Positions 1 to 7,553 of a DNA stretch of 10,673 bases are shown piece after piece. How positions within the stretch are numbered: the stretch's first letter is position 1; every line of letters begins with the position of its first letter. The position numbers and the translations under genes were made by a program. The notes under the pieces are model-generated. The model had not been told where the DNA came from. It made no database searches and was given only the letters and a program-made list of their open reading frames with translations. This DNA comes from Alphaproteobacteria bacterium (GTDB lineage Bacteria > Pseudomonadota > Alphaproteobacteria > Micavibrionales > UBA2020): positions 1 through 10,673 of the forward strand of contig JAGLRU010000275.1 of the NCBI GenBank assembly GCA_023136145.1, in the 5' to 3' direction.

Positions 1-678
1 GGCGTGCGCTATGTTGTCTTTTTAAATGGCTGTCCTCTGCGCTGCCAGTATTGTCATAATCCCGACATGCTTCACATGAAAAAAGGAGAATTAACGCCCC
101 ACACACAACTATTGGATGATATAAGCCGATACTCATCGTATTTGGTGCGAGGCAAAGGGGGGGTAACGCTTAGCGGCGGGGAGCCCCTCTGTCAGCCAGA
201 ATTTGCGGCTGCAATTTTCAAAGGATGTAAAGAAATGGGCATCCACACAGCTCTAGATACAAGCGGGTACATTAATTTAAGAGATGATGATAAATTATTA
301 GCCTTTACAGATCTTGTTTTACTGGACATAAAATCAGGTGTTGAGAGAATATATAAAGAAGTAACAGGTCGCTCTCTTCAACCGACACTATCCTTTGCCC
401 AACGTCTTACAGAAAAAAATATTCCCATCTGGCTGCGCTATGTGCTTGTCCCTAACCTGACTGATGATCCTGAAAACATCGAGGCTGTTGCCAGTTTTGC
501 CGCGTCTCTAAAAGGTGGCGTTCAGCGTGTTGATGTCCTTCCATTCCACAAAATGGGTGAGAAGAAATGGGAATATACAGACCTTGATTACAAATTGAAG
601 AACACACCCTCCCCGACACAAAAGCAAATCGATGCAGCAAAGGATATTTTCAAAAAATATGGTCTTATTGTTTACTAG
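1..678 (+). CDS. pflA: Pyruvate formate-lyase-activating enzyme, 5'-partial
   Basis: This radical-SAM enzyme uses a 4Fe-4S cluster and S-adenosylmethionine to place the glycyl radical on pyruvate formate-lyase, switching on anaerobic conversion of pyruvate to formate and acetyl-CoA in the cytoplasm. The visible protein has the cluster motif CPLRCQYC (three Cys spaced CX3CX2C) right after the window start, followed by HNPD, and the SAM-binding GGE motif in LSGGEPLC about 45 residues later. The reading frame is open to base 1. Family members have about 20 residues before the first cluster Cys, so the true start lies just left of the window and the GTG at 4 is probably not the start. The C-terminus is intact and ends in a TAG. 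The substrate gene pflB would be expected upstream but is not visible. A related glycyl-radical activase is possible, but the ~243-aa inferred length without an inserted ferredoxin domain fits PflA best. Confidence 0.9.
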   Translation, partial: GVRYVVFLNGCPLRCQYCHNPDMLHMKKGELTPHTQLLDDISRYSSYLVRGKGGVTLSGGEPLCQPEFAAAIFKGCKEMGIHTALDTSGYINLRDDDKLLAFTDLVLLDIKSGVERIYKEVTGRSLQPTLSFAQRLTEKNIPIWLRYVLVPNLTDDPENIEAVASFAASLKGGVQRVDVLPFHKMGEKKWEYTDLDYKLKNTPSPTQKQIDAAKDIFKKYGLIVY

Positions 679-787
679 AAGATAAAAGCACAATGTGAAC
701 TTATCCGCAAAACATGATTGCCAAAAACGTCAAAGAGAGATGGTTCTAAAAATTCGGACAGTGAGTTAAGCTATTATATATGACAAA

Positions 788-793
788 GGGGGG
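788..793 (+). promoter_or_regulatory. Ribosome-binding site of the OrfA remnant
   Basis: A run of six G preceded by AAA lies nine bases before the TTG at 803. This is a good purine-rich Shine-Dalgarno sequence. It matters because the SNF2 gene downstream has none of its own that I can see, so this site may serve both frames through coupling. Confidence 0.5.
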
Positions 794-802
794 TCAATAA
801 TA

Positions 803-934
803 TTGAGTAGAACGAGAAAAAATCACCCTACCGGTTTTAAGACAAAAGTAGCATTATCAACATTGCGAGAAGACACTCCAATGTCAGAGTTTGCCTTGAG
901 ATATTGTGTTCACGTGACAGTTTTTCACCGATGA
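803..934 (+). pseudogene. Truncated IS3-type OrfA transposase remnant
   Basis: An open frame starting with TTG encodes about 43 residues (SRTRKNHPTGFKTKVALST and onward to CVHVTVFHR). This has the look of the N-terminal helix-turn-helix part of IS3-family OrfA proteins: a basic start, an FK-K-ALxxL core, then a stretch resembling xxELAxRxGVHxTxIHxW. Homology stops just before the conserved Trp, and a TGA follows at once, so over half of OrfA and all of OrfB are missing. A strong ribosome-binding site precedes it. The bases around 753-770 could be part of the old left terminal repeat, but no partner repeat is visible. The remnant ends in an ATGA overlap with the SNF2 gene, so the deletion or insertion joint lies within a few bases of that gene's start codon. 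The family call rests on pattern recognition, not alignment. Confidence 0.7.
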
Positions 935-3636
935 AAACCACCGAAAATATTCTCCCTGAACCTACAGAGCCGAGTTTGACGGTTTCTCCGCAAGGGCTTT
1001 TGCATTTAGAAAATGCTGACGATAAGCTTGAGGATTTGCGAAAAGCTTTTGTGCACGGATCCGGTCATGGCCTGCTATTTCTGGACACGGTTTCCGCAAA
1101 ATTAACAGAAGACTCCGTCTTTGCGTATTGGAAAGATTTCGCACGCCTGTACCTTTCTCTCTTTGCCTCAGCCCCTGATCTGGAAGATCGCGATCTTGAG
1201 CAGGCACCACTGTCCATCGCCTTACAGGAGACGGATTATTCTCATCTTCTATTAACCGTACCCCCGATGAAGGGCGCGGAGTATGTGAACATGGAATGCC
1301 TGCGTGGTCTGTGGCAGACAGTCGAAAACGCTCTACACGAGGAAATACTCGCGCATGGAAATGGCATTCCCGCCTATTTCGCGGCACGGCATTCTGGCTG
1401 GAGTTTACTCGGAAGAGTCTGTTTCCATTTGGCGGAGAACAAGCGCGATCCAGATACACCGTTTGCGTTTCTGGCCACCTACGCGCACAGGGTATCTAGC
1501 GATGGCAAGCCAAAGCATCTACCACTCAATCGCGCACTGGAGGAATATGCCCAAGCGAATCAGCGTCCTCTATTGCTGCGACTTCTGGCACCGATCAACA
1601 AGGCTACGCAAGAGTGCGCATTCCTGAAAAAGCTAACAAATTCAGGAGATATTTATCATCCACTTGCTTGGACGGAACGGGAAGCCTATCAGTTTTTAAA
1701 GGACGTTCCGGTATTTGAAAAAGCAGGCATAGCCGTCAAAGTTCCAGACTGGTGGAACGCCGGAAAGATCGCAAAGCCAGAAATTAAGGTGACAATCGGC
1801 GACCAGCTCCCATCATATATGGGAACGGAAGTCTTGCTCGATTTCAACGCATCGCTGACGCTGGACGATAAAGCGTTGAACATGCAAGACATTCAGGACT
1901 TGCTAGCGCGTAGCGAAAACCTCCTGTTTTTCAAGGGCAGGTGGGTAGAGGTTGACAGGGAGAAGCTCACCGATCTTCTTGATAAATGGAAAGCGGTGCA
2001 GCGTCAGATGAAAGAAGGCGGCGTAACCTTCGCGGAAGGGATGCGTTGGCTTTCCGGCATGGATGCGGGAGGAGAAAATAGTTCTGCAGCGATAGGGATC
2101 GCTGCACATGCCCGCGTGGCATGTGGACCGTGGTTGAAAAAAACCTTGCATGGTCTGCGCAGCCCTGAAGAAAACCGTGCCTTGCAAAAGACGCTGGACA
2201 AGCGTATCAACGCCGACCTTCGCCCCTATCAGCGGCAGGGCATCGCATGGCTGCACTTGCTGCATCAATTGCAGCTCGGAGCGATTCTGGCCGACGATAT
2301 GGGGCTTGGAAAAACATTGCAAACCTTGTCGCTGCTGACGCTGATGCAATCGCATAAAGCCGGGAGCAAGTCCGTTTCACTGCTGATTTTACCAGCATCG
2401 CTTATCGGAAACTGGAAAACGGAAATCAGACGATTCGCACCCGGTCTGACCTATCACGTCGCGCATCCTTCAGGTGATGGCATAAAGGATCCAACGGACA
2501 CGAAAGACATCATAATCGTGACCTATGGCATGGTTGCACGGCTACCCTGGCTGTCTAAACGCACATGGAGTCTGATTGCTATAGATGAGGCACAGGCGAT
2601 CAAAAATCCCAATGCTCGGCAGACAAAAGCTGTAAAGGCACTCAAAGCCTCGCACCGGCTGGTGCTCACCGGCACGCCAGTAGAGAACCGCCTTTCTGAT
2701 TTGTGGTCGCTGTTTGATTTTGCCTCGCCAGGGTTGCTGGGATCGGCGAAAGAGTTCGACAAGTTTATGAAGAAAAAGGACGAACGCGGCAACCCGCCCC
2801 ATGCTGCACTGCGCATCCTCACGCGTCCCTATATCCTGCGCCGCCTAAAGACGGACAAAAGCATCATTAGCGATCTTCCAGACAAGACGGAAATGAAGAC
2901 ATACTGCCAGCTTACCAAAGCGCAAGCGGCTTTGTATAAACAGGCGGTGGAAAAGCTCGCCCTTGACCTTAAGAGTTCAGACGGCATCCAGCGCAGGGGC
3001 ATCATCCTTTCCTATCTTATGCGCTTCAAACAAATATGCAATCATCCCTCGCAATGGGTAAAAGATAACAGCTACGCGCCACAGGATAGCGGCAAATTTC
3101 TGCGTCTCAGGGATATCAGCGAGGTGATCGCCGAAAAACAGGAAAAGGTGCTTGTTTTTACGCAGTTCAAGGAAATGATCGAGCCGCTGGCGGCGTTTCT
3201 TCGGGACATCTTTGGGCGCGAGGGGTTGATTCTGCATGGCGGAATGCCAGTCGGGAAACGTCCCAGGATGGTGGCTGAATTCCAGCGCGACGAAGGATCG
3301 CCATTTTTCGTACTCTCGTTGAAGGCGGGCGGCACAGGTCTCAATCTCACCGCTGCGTCACATGTGATCCATTTCGACCGCTGGTGGAACCCGGCGGTGG
3401 AGAATCAGGCGACTGACCGCGCTTTCCGCATTGGCCAGAAACGCAACGTACTCGTGCATAAGTTTATTTGCAAGGGAACGCTGGAAGAGAGGATCGACGA
3501 AATAATCGAATCCAAACGTGCCCTGTCTGGTATGGTAATGGAAAATACTGGTGGCGCACTGCTAACCGAAATGTCCAACAAAGCTTTGTTGAAACTGGTG
3601 ACGCTTAATATAAAATCAGCAGAAGACACTCTTTAA
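931..3636 (+). CDS. SNF2-family DEAD/DEAH ATPase (putative helicase/translocase)
   Basis: This 901-residue protein belongs to the bacterial SNF2/Rad54-like ATPases, which move along double-stranded DNA and remodel protein-DNA complexes. Residues 1 to ~290 form an accessory region, with HGSGHGLLFL and FAYWKDFARLY as in bacterial family members. Residues ~300-360 (LLDFNASLTLDD onward) match the SNF2-associated DUF3670 region. The motor follows: Q-like motif LRPYQRQGIAWL (430-441), Walker A DDMGLGKT (455-462), Walker B DEAQ (552-555), LTGTP (579-583), motif V GGTGLNL (800-806) and motif VI QATDRAFRIGQ (826-836). All key residues are present, so it looks functional. I chose the ATG at 931; an in-frame TTG at 904 would add nine residues that only reflect the overlapping transposase remnant. 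No clear ribosome-binding site precedes 931. A SWIM-protein gene follows 16 bases after the stop. Base composition looks GC-richer than pflA. Its exact role is unknown. Confidence 0.92.
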   Translation: MKTTENILPEPTEPSLTVSPQGLLHLENADDKLEDLRKAFVHGSGHGLLFLDTVSAKLTEDSVFAYWKDFARLYLSLFASAPDLEDRDLEQAPLSIALQETDYSHLLLTVPPMKGAEYVNMECLRGLWQTVENALHEEILAHGNGIPAYFAARHSGWSLLGRVCFHLAENKRDPDTPFAFLATYAHRVSSDGKPKHLPLNRALEEYAQANQRPLLLRLLAPINKATQECAFLKKLTNSGDIYHPLAWTEREAYQFLKDVPVFEKAGIAVKVPDWWNAGKIAKPEIKVTIGDQLPSYMGTEVLLDFNASLTLDDKALNMQDIQDLLARSENLLFFKGRWVEVDREKLTDLLDKWKAVQRQMKEGGVTFAEGMRWLSGMDAGGENSSAAIGIAAHARVACGPWLKKTLHGLRSPEENRALQKTLDKRINADLRPYQRQGIAWLHLLHQLQLGAILADDMGLGKTLQTLSLLTLMQSHKAGSKSVSLLILPASLIGNWKTEIRRFAPGLTYHVAHPSGDGIKDPTDTKDIIIVTYGMVARLPWLSKRTWSLIAIDEAQAIKNPNARQTKAVKALKASHRLVLTGTPVENRLSDLWSLFDFASPGLLGSAKEFDKFMKKKDERGNPPHAALRILTRPYILRRLKTDKSIISDLPDKTEMKTYCQLTKAQAALYKQAVEKLALDLKSSDGIQRRGIILSYLMRFKQICNHPSQWVKDNSYAPQDSGKFLRLRDISEVIAEKQEKVLVFTQFKEMIEPLAAFLRDIFGREGLILHGGMPVGKRPRMVAEFQRDEGSPFFVLSLKAGGTGLNLTAASHVIHFDRWWNPAVENQATDRAFRIGQKRNVLVHKFICKGTLEERIDEIIESKRALSGMVMENTGGALLTEMSNKALLKLVTLNIKSAEDTL

Positions 3637-3652
3637 CGAAAGGATACGGGAG

Positions 3653-4585
3653 ATGTACTGGCAATACGGAGGCGGATTTACTGACTATGTGTCCGTAGCT
3701 GAAAAAAAGAAGAAAGCTGAAAAAGCGACGGCAAAACTGATTAAAAGTGGTAGGAAAATTTTCCCCGTCCGTATCGAAGGGAGAAAAATCGCCTCTAGCT
3801 TCTGGGGCAAGGCCTGGTGCGATCATCTGGAATCCTTCAGTGATTACAAAAATCGCCTACCACGCGGGCGCTCTTATATACGCAATGGATCGGTGCTTGA
3901 TCTCAAGGTGAAAAAGGGCAAGGTGACAGCTCTGGTGCAAGGAACGTCGCTCTATAAGGTAACAGTTGATGTCGCCACGCTGCCCTCCAGCAAATGGGAC
4001 GCCCTACGTGTCAAATGCGCCGGTGAAATCGGTTCGGTGATTGAGTTGTTGCAGGGTAAGCTGTCCTCCTCTGTAATGAAAACAGTCGCAGACAAGAAGC
4101 GGGGGCTTTTCCCGATGCCCAAGGAAATCACGCTGCAATGCTCCTGTCCCGATTGGGCGGAAATGTGCAAACATGTCGCCGCCGCGCTTTACGGCATAGG
4201 CGCACGGCTCGATAAAGAACCGGAACTTTTATTTGTTCTGCGCAATGTAGATTATATGGAACTGATTGACGCTGCCGCACTTCCCGGAAAAACAGTTCGC
4301 AAGAGCGCGTCACAAAAAACCCTTGCAGGTCAGGACCTTTCAGCACTTTTCGGCATCGATGTGGAAGAGACTCCGAAGGAGAAAAAAGCCAAAAAGGCTA
4401 CATCTAGGCGCAAAGTCCCCAAATCTTTGCCCAAATCTCAATCACCCACCTCAGCAAAACGCACCAAAAAGACTGCTTCTACTAAAGCAACTATCAAACC
4501 GCGTGTTAAGCGCAGCACGAAAAATAAAGGAAAAACGGCGAAGAAATCCCGCAAAAAACCCATATCGTCTCGAAAAACTGCTTAA
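3653..4585 (+). CDS. SWIM zinc-finger protein with histone H1-like basic tail
   Basis: A 310-residue partner of the SNF2 ATPase, in the same operon with a 16-base gap. Start: ATG preceded by AAAGGA eight bases upstream. Residues ~45-130 (SSFWGKAWCDHLESF, then LPRGRSYIRNGSVLDL) resemble the conserved N-terminal region of bacterial SWIM proteins found next to SNF2 genes. The SWIM finger is CSCPDWAEMCKH, with C163, C165, C172 and H174 as zinc ligands in the CXCX6CXH pattern, followed by the usual segment ending LLFVLRNVD. SWIM domains bind DNA or proteins. Residues 241-310 are low in complexity: 29 of 70 are Lys or Arg, only one is acidic, and most others are Ala, Ser, Thr or Pro, like bacterial histone H1-like tails. 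That tail probably binds nucleic acid without sequence specificity. The SNF2-SWIM pairing is known (for example ywqA-ywqB of Bacillus subtilis); the function is not settled. Confidence 0.88.
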   Translation: MYWQYGGGFTDYVSVAEKKKKAEKATAKLIKSGRKIFPVRIEGRKIASSFWGKAWCDHLESFSDYKNRLPRGRSYIRNGSVLDLKVKKGKVTALVQGTSLYKVTVDVATLPSSKWDALRVKCAGEIGSVIELLQGKLSSSVMKTVADKKRGLFPMPKEITLQCSCPDWAEMCKHVAAALYGIGARLDKEPELLFVLRNVDYMELIDAAALPGKTVRKSASQKTLAGQDLSALFGIDVEETPKEKKAKKATSRRKVPKSLPKSQSPTSAKRTKKTASTKATIKPRVKRSTKNKGKTAKKSRKKPISSRKTA

Positions 4586-4718
4586 ACATACAGCCCACTC
4601 TAGGCCTATTGTAAAGAACCCTGTACTTTTCTCCACAAATACTACGAATTCCAAAAGTTATTTAGTCGCCCGTTTTATAGTCATTTGAATAATTTCTTAT
4701 CTGTGCTATAACTTTCAA

Positions 4719-5293
4719 ATGAGTTATTCATCAGATCTTAGAAAGCGTGTATTGGCCTTTGTTGAAAAGGGTGGCAAAAAAACGGAGGCAGCAAAATTAT
4801 TTGGTGTCCATTGCCAGACAGTTTACGGATGGGTTCGCAAAGCAGGGGCAACTCTGCGCCGCCAAGCCCGGTCCGAAAGCTGCACATAAAGTTTCCGAAA
4901 CCGCCCTCAGACAAGCCATAGATGCACAGCCCGATGCCATGCTTAAAGATCTGGCACGGGAATTGAGTGTTCATCCGACAACAATTTTTTACGCTTGTCG
5001 AAAATGGAAAATAACCAGAAAAAACATGGGTCTATAAGCAGACATGCCCTATGAAAAGAAAGGCGTTTCTTCGTCTTCGTGAACGCTATCACCGTCGTGG
5101 ATTATCCTTTGTTTACCTTGATGAAAGAGGGTTTGAACCCGAAACAACGCGTCAGTATGCTCGTGCTACACGTGGCAAGAAAGTACACGGCAAACGCTCC
5201 GGTCACAAACACCCGCGTACCAATCTAATCGTCGCCCGGATGGACAAGAAATTTGAAGCTCCTGTTTTGTTTGAAGACAAAGGAGATTATTAA
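4719..5293 (+). pseudogene. IS630-type transposase, frameshifted and truncated
   Basis: Three reading frames together spell one IS630-family transposase. It begins at an ATG (MSYSSDLRKRVLAFVEKGG) with a helix-turn-helix (TEAAKLFGVHCQTVYGWVRK). It moves to the second frame at the GGGG of 4845-4848 (KPGPKAAHKVSE, then LARELSVHPTTIFYACRKW), and to the third at the GGG of 5028-5030 (CPMKRKAFLRLRERYHRRG). Removing one G from each run would restore a single frame. The first catalytic Asp is visible in FVYLDERGFEPETTR. Homology appears to stop near 5275 (APVLFED), and the second Asp and catalytic Glu are missing, so the protein cannot be active. The AT-rich 130 bases upstream probably hold the old left end of the element; I could not identify its terminal repeat with certainty. 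One shift could be a sequencing error, but the truncation could not. Confidence 0.8.
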
Positions 5294-5400
5294 GAAAATC
5301 AAAGAATATAACGAATATGAATTTCTCGATAATATCGTGAAAAACTATAATTAATTATTCAAAGGACTATATCTGTCAAAAAAATTTAACGGGTGGTAAA

Positions 5401-5649
5401 CAGTTTCAAGGAAGTTTATTTACGTTTCTGAATCATCCCGAAATCGCGCCCGACAACAACAGCTCGGAACGCGCGTTGCGCCCGACGGCAACGTATCAAA
5501 AAGTCACCGAAAGATTCCGTTCAACATGGGGCACCGACCTCTACGCCGCCGTCCGCTCCACCATCGACACCGCCGCCAAATCCGGCCAAAACCCCTTCAC
5601 CACCATCACTTCCGCCCTCGGAATATCAAAGGCTTACGCAGGAAGGTGA
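5401..5649 (+). pseudogene. C-terminal fragment of an IS66-type transposase
   Basis: An open frame reads FLNHPEIAPDNNSSERALR, TATYQKVTERFRSTWGTD and LYAAVRSTIDTAAKSG before a TGA. This matches the C-terminal part of IS66-family (TnpC-like) transposases, including the NNxSERALR segment with the likely catalytic Glu. The frame is open back to 5341, but residues before about FQGSLFTF do not look like the family, and there is no start codon or N-terminal domain. Codon third positions are strongly G/C, unlike the AT-rich bases on both sides, so it probably came from a GC-richer genome. It lies between the IS630 remnant and the 3' end of parB. Confidence 0.7.
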
Positions 5650-5730
5650 GCAGTTACCAAATAATTATAAAAAACCCTACTGAGCGCTATCGCTTTCGCA
5701 AGAACTATGGAAACGACACTGCCGCTTATT

Positions 5731-6672
5731 TTATTTTACGGGCGTACAGGACAGTCTTTCAAGCACATCATCCAATTGTTCCAAAGATTTGTATTCAATA
5801 CGCAAAGACCCGGCAGAACCAGCACTTTCAATCGTCACCTTCATGCCAAGCAAAGAGGACATTTTTTCCTCCAGTGCCAGCACATCAACATCTTTCTGAA
5901 CAAAGCTCTTCGACGAGGATTTTTTGGTTGCGGATTTGCCTTCGGCACCACATTTGACAAGCTTTTCCGTCTGACGCACGCTCAAACCACGCTTAATAAC
6001 AATTTCAGCTATCTCCTCCGCATCACTGCACCCAACGAGACAACGAGCATGACCAGCACTTAAAGCCCCTTCCTGCATGTATTTCTTCACTTTCTCCGGC
6101 AACTTCAGCAAACGGAGAGTATTGGCAACATGGCTACGACTTTTGCCGAGATGATGTGCCAGAACGTCCTGCGTATGGCGAAACTCGTCCATCAAACGCT
6201 GGTAACCTTTAGCCTCCTCAAGCGCGGTCAAGTCTTCACGTTGCAGGTTTTCGATCAGCGAGATTTCCATCGCGTCGTTGTCGCTCAGCTCCTGCACAAT
6301 CACCGGAAGAGTATGAATCTGCGCTTTTTGTGCAGCTCGCCAGCGACGCTCGCCAGCAATGATTTCATACCTGCCACCAGTCAAAGGACGCACGAGAAGT
6401 GGCTGGAGAACGCCATGTACGACAATGGATTCCGCAAGATTGTCCAGTGCCGCAGCCTCAAAACGCTTTCGTGGCTGGAAACTTCCGGGCTGTAGCTTGT
6501 CGATTGAAATTTTACGCTGCGACAACGTGACATTTTGTTTCGCTTCGACCATAGAGACAATCTCATCCGCCCTTTTCATCTTGGGCGCAAAGAAGGCTTC
6601 CTCGTTGCGTGCATCCTGAAAAAGCGCATCAAGCCCACGCCCAAGACCCCGTTTCCTGCTGTCTGCTTTCAT
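5731..6672 (-). CDS. parB: Chromosome-partitioning protein ParB
   Basis: ParB is a CTP-dependent DNA clamp that loads at parS and spreads along the origin region, forming the partition complex moved by ParA. The 313-residue protein opens with a basic segment (RKRGLGRGLDALF) typical of chromosomal ParB. The N-terminal CTPase domain shows QPRKRF (66-71), GERRWR (107-112) and ENLQRE (141-146). A helix-turn-helix follows at about 157-182 (VLAHHLGKSRSHVANTLRLL), then a Ser/Lys-rich linker near 248-258 and a C-terminal dimer domain (LEEKMSSLLGMKVTI). The ATG at 6672 has a GGAG seven bases upstream. The gene starts 20 bases after the parA stop, so the two are co-transcribed. Two parS sites lie upstream in the same gene block. 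No convincing terminator is seen after the stop; transposase debris begins within 90 bases. Confidence 0.96.
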   Translation of the reverse strand: MKADSRKRGLGRGLDALFQDARNEEAFFAPKMKRADEIVSMVEAKQNVTLSQRKISIDKLQPGSFQPRKRFEAAALDNLAESIVVHGVLQPLLVRPLTGGRYEIIAGERRWRAAQKAQIHTLPVIVQELSDNDAMEISLIENLQREDLTALEEAKGYQRLMDEFRHTQDVLAHHLGKSRSHVANTLRLLKLPEKVKKYMQEGALSAGHARCLVGCSDAEEIAEIVIKRGLSVRQTEKLVKCGAEGKSATKKSSSKSFVQKDVDVLALEEKMSSLLGMKVTIESAGSAGSLRIEYKSLEQLDDVLERLSCTPVK

Positions 6673-6679
6673 AGTTATT

Positions 6680-6683
6680 CTCC
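6680..6683 (-). promoter_or_regulatory. Ribosome-binding site of parB
   Basis: GGAG on the minus strand, seven bases before the parB ATG and inside the 20-base parA-parB gap. It supports the chosen parB start. Confidence 0.6.
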
Positions 6684-6692
6684 GAATTCTAT

Positions 6693-7550
6693 TCAGGCGG
6701 CGATGCCGCGTTTGGACTTCAGTGCTTTTTCACGTTTCAACAATTCTTTGGCCAATTGGATATACGCCTGCGAACCGTTGCACTTCATATCATAGACAAT
6801 GGCTGGCAAACCAAAAGAAGGAGCTTCCGAAATACGCACGTTTCTAGGAATCACCGTTTCAAAAACTTTGTCGCCGAAATGAGCACGCACATTATCGGAA
6901 ACCTGAGTTGACAAATTGTTTCGCCTATCATACATCGTCAACACAACACCCATCAGTTCCAACCTGTCATTAAAACTGGCACGTACCCGCTCTATCGTCT
7001 TAACAAGATGACTAAGCCCTTCCAAAGCAAAAAACTCACACTGAAGAGGAACCAGAACACTGTCAGAAGCCACTAAAGCGTTTAATGTCAAAAGATTAAG
7101 TGATGGCGGGCAATCGAACAACACATAATCATAACCTCCACAACTCTTACTTAAAGCTTCTTTCATGCGAGATTCCCGATGTCTTGCATCGACCAATTCA
7201 ATCTCCGCGCCAGACAAATGGATAGAGGCAGGGATAACGAACAGGTTGGGAACCCGTGAAGACGAAGCAGCCTGATCTATCTCACATTCCCCAAAAAGAA
7301 CCTCATAAGTGCCATTGGTGCGGTTGGCTCGGTCAATTCCAAGACCAGTCGAGGCATTCCCTTGCGGGTCAAGATCCACCACCAAAACCTTCTTACCTAC
7401 AGCAGCCAAAGCTGTGGAAAGATTAATTGTTGTCGTTGTTTTTCCAACGCCTCCCTTTTGATTGGAAACGCTGATAATGCGCGTCTGGAAAGTACCGCTT
7501 TCTCCCAGGGGAACGAGAGGGAAAATCTCTTTTTGAAGGGACTGATTCAT
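6693..7550 (-). CDS. parA: Chromosome-partitioning ATPase ParA
   Basis: ParA is a deviant-Walker ATPase that binds DNA non-specifically as an ATP dimer and pulls ParB-parS complexes apart during segregation. The 285-residue protein has the deviant Walker A KGGVGKTT (32-39, signature Lys32 and catalytic Lys37), VVDLDPQGN (57-65), Walker B LFDCPPS (144-150) and the family segment PRNVRISEAPSFG. I chose the ATG at 7550. An in-frame TTG at 7592 would add 14 residues that do not resemble the family, and neither start has a clear Shine-Dalgarno. The N-terminus before ISVSNQKGG is about 10-20 residues longer than in many chromosomal ParA proteins. It lies 135 bases downstream of rsmG, with a parS in the gap. 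Confidence 0.95.
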   Translation of the reverse strand: MNQSLQKEIFPLVPLGESGTFQTRIISVSNQKGGVGKTTTTINLSTALAAVGKKVLVVDLDPQGNASTGLGIDRANRTNGTYEVLFGECEIDQAASSSRVPNLFVIPASIHLSGAEIELVDARHRESRMKEALSKSCGGYDYVLFDCPPSLNLLTLNALVASDSVLVPLQCEFFALEGLSHLVKTIERVRASFNDRLELMGVVLTMYDRRNNLSTQVSDNVRAHFGDKVFETVIPRNVRISEAPSFGLPAIVYDMKCNGSQAYIQLAKELLKREKALKSKRGIAA

Positions 7551-7553
7551 ATT

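Noticed and set aside
701..709. TTATCCGCA, one base away from a DnaA box
   Set aside because: It is a single isolated copy, and the same word occurs inside the mnmG coding region near 9325. There is no cluster to support an origin.
910..922. A CACGTG core in the OrfA remnant that resembles parS
   Set aside because: Only the central hexamer fits; the flanks do not match GTTT and AAAC. The bases are explained by the conserved VHVTV codons of the transposase.
962..1459. A 165-codon open frame on the minus strand inside the SNF2 gene
   Set aside because: It lies wholly antisense to a well-supported coding region, and its product looks like an arginine/proline-rich shadow translation.
931..4585. 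A DISARM-like or other helicase-based defence system
   Set aside because: DISARM includes a SNF2-like helicase, but there is no methyltransferase, DrmA/DrmB-type gene or nuclease here. The SWIM partner fits the known SNF2-SWIM pairing instead.
4266..4688. A 140-codon plus-strand frame overlapping the end of the SWIM gene
   Set aside because: It is the shifted reading of the lysine-rich tail, which produces long low-complexity open frames; it has no family features of its own.
5669..5694. A hairpin and A-run that could be the parB terminator on the minus strand
   Set aside because: The stem is only four base pairs and is eight bases away from the T-run, too weak to call.
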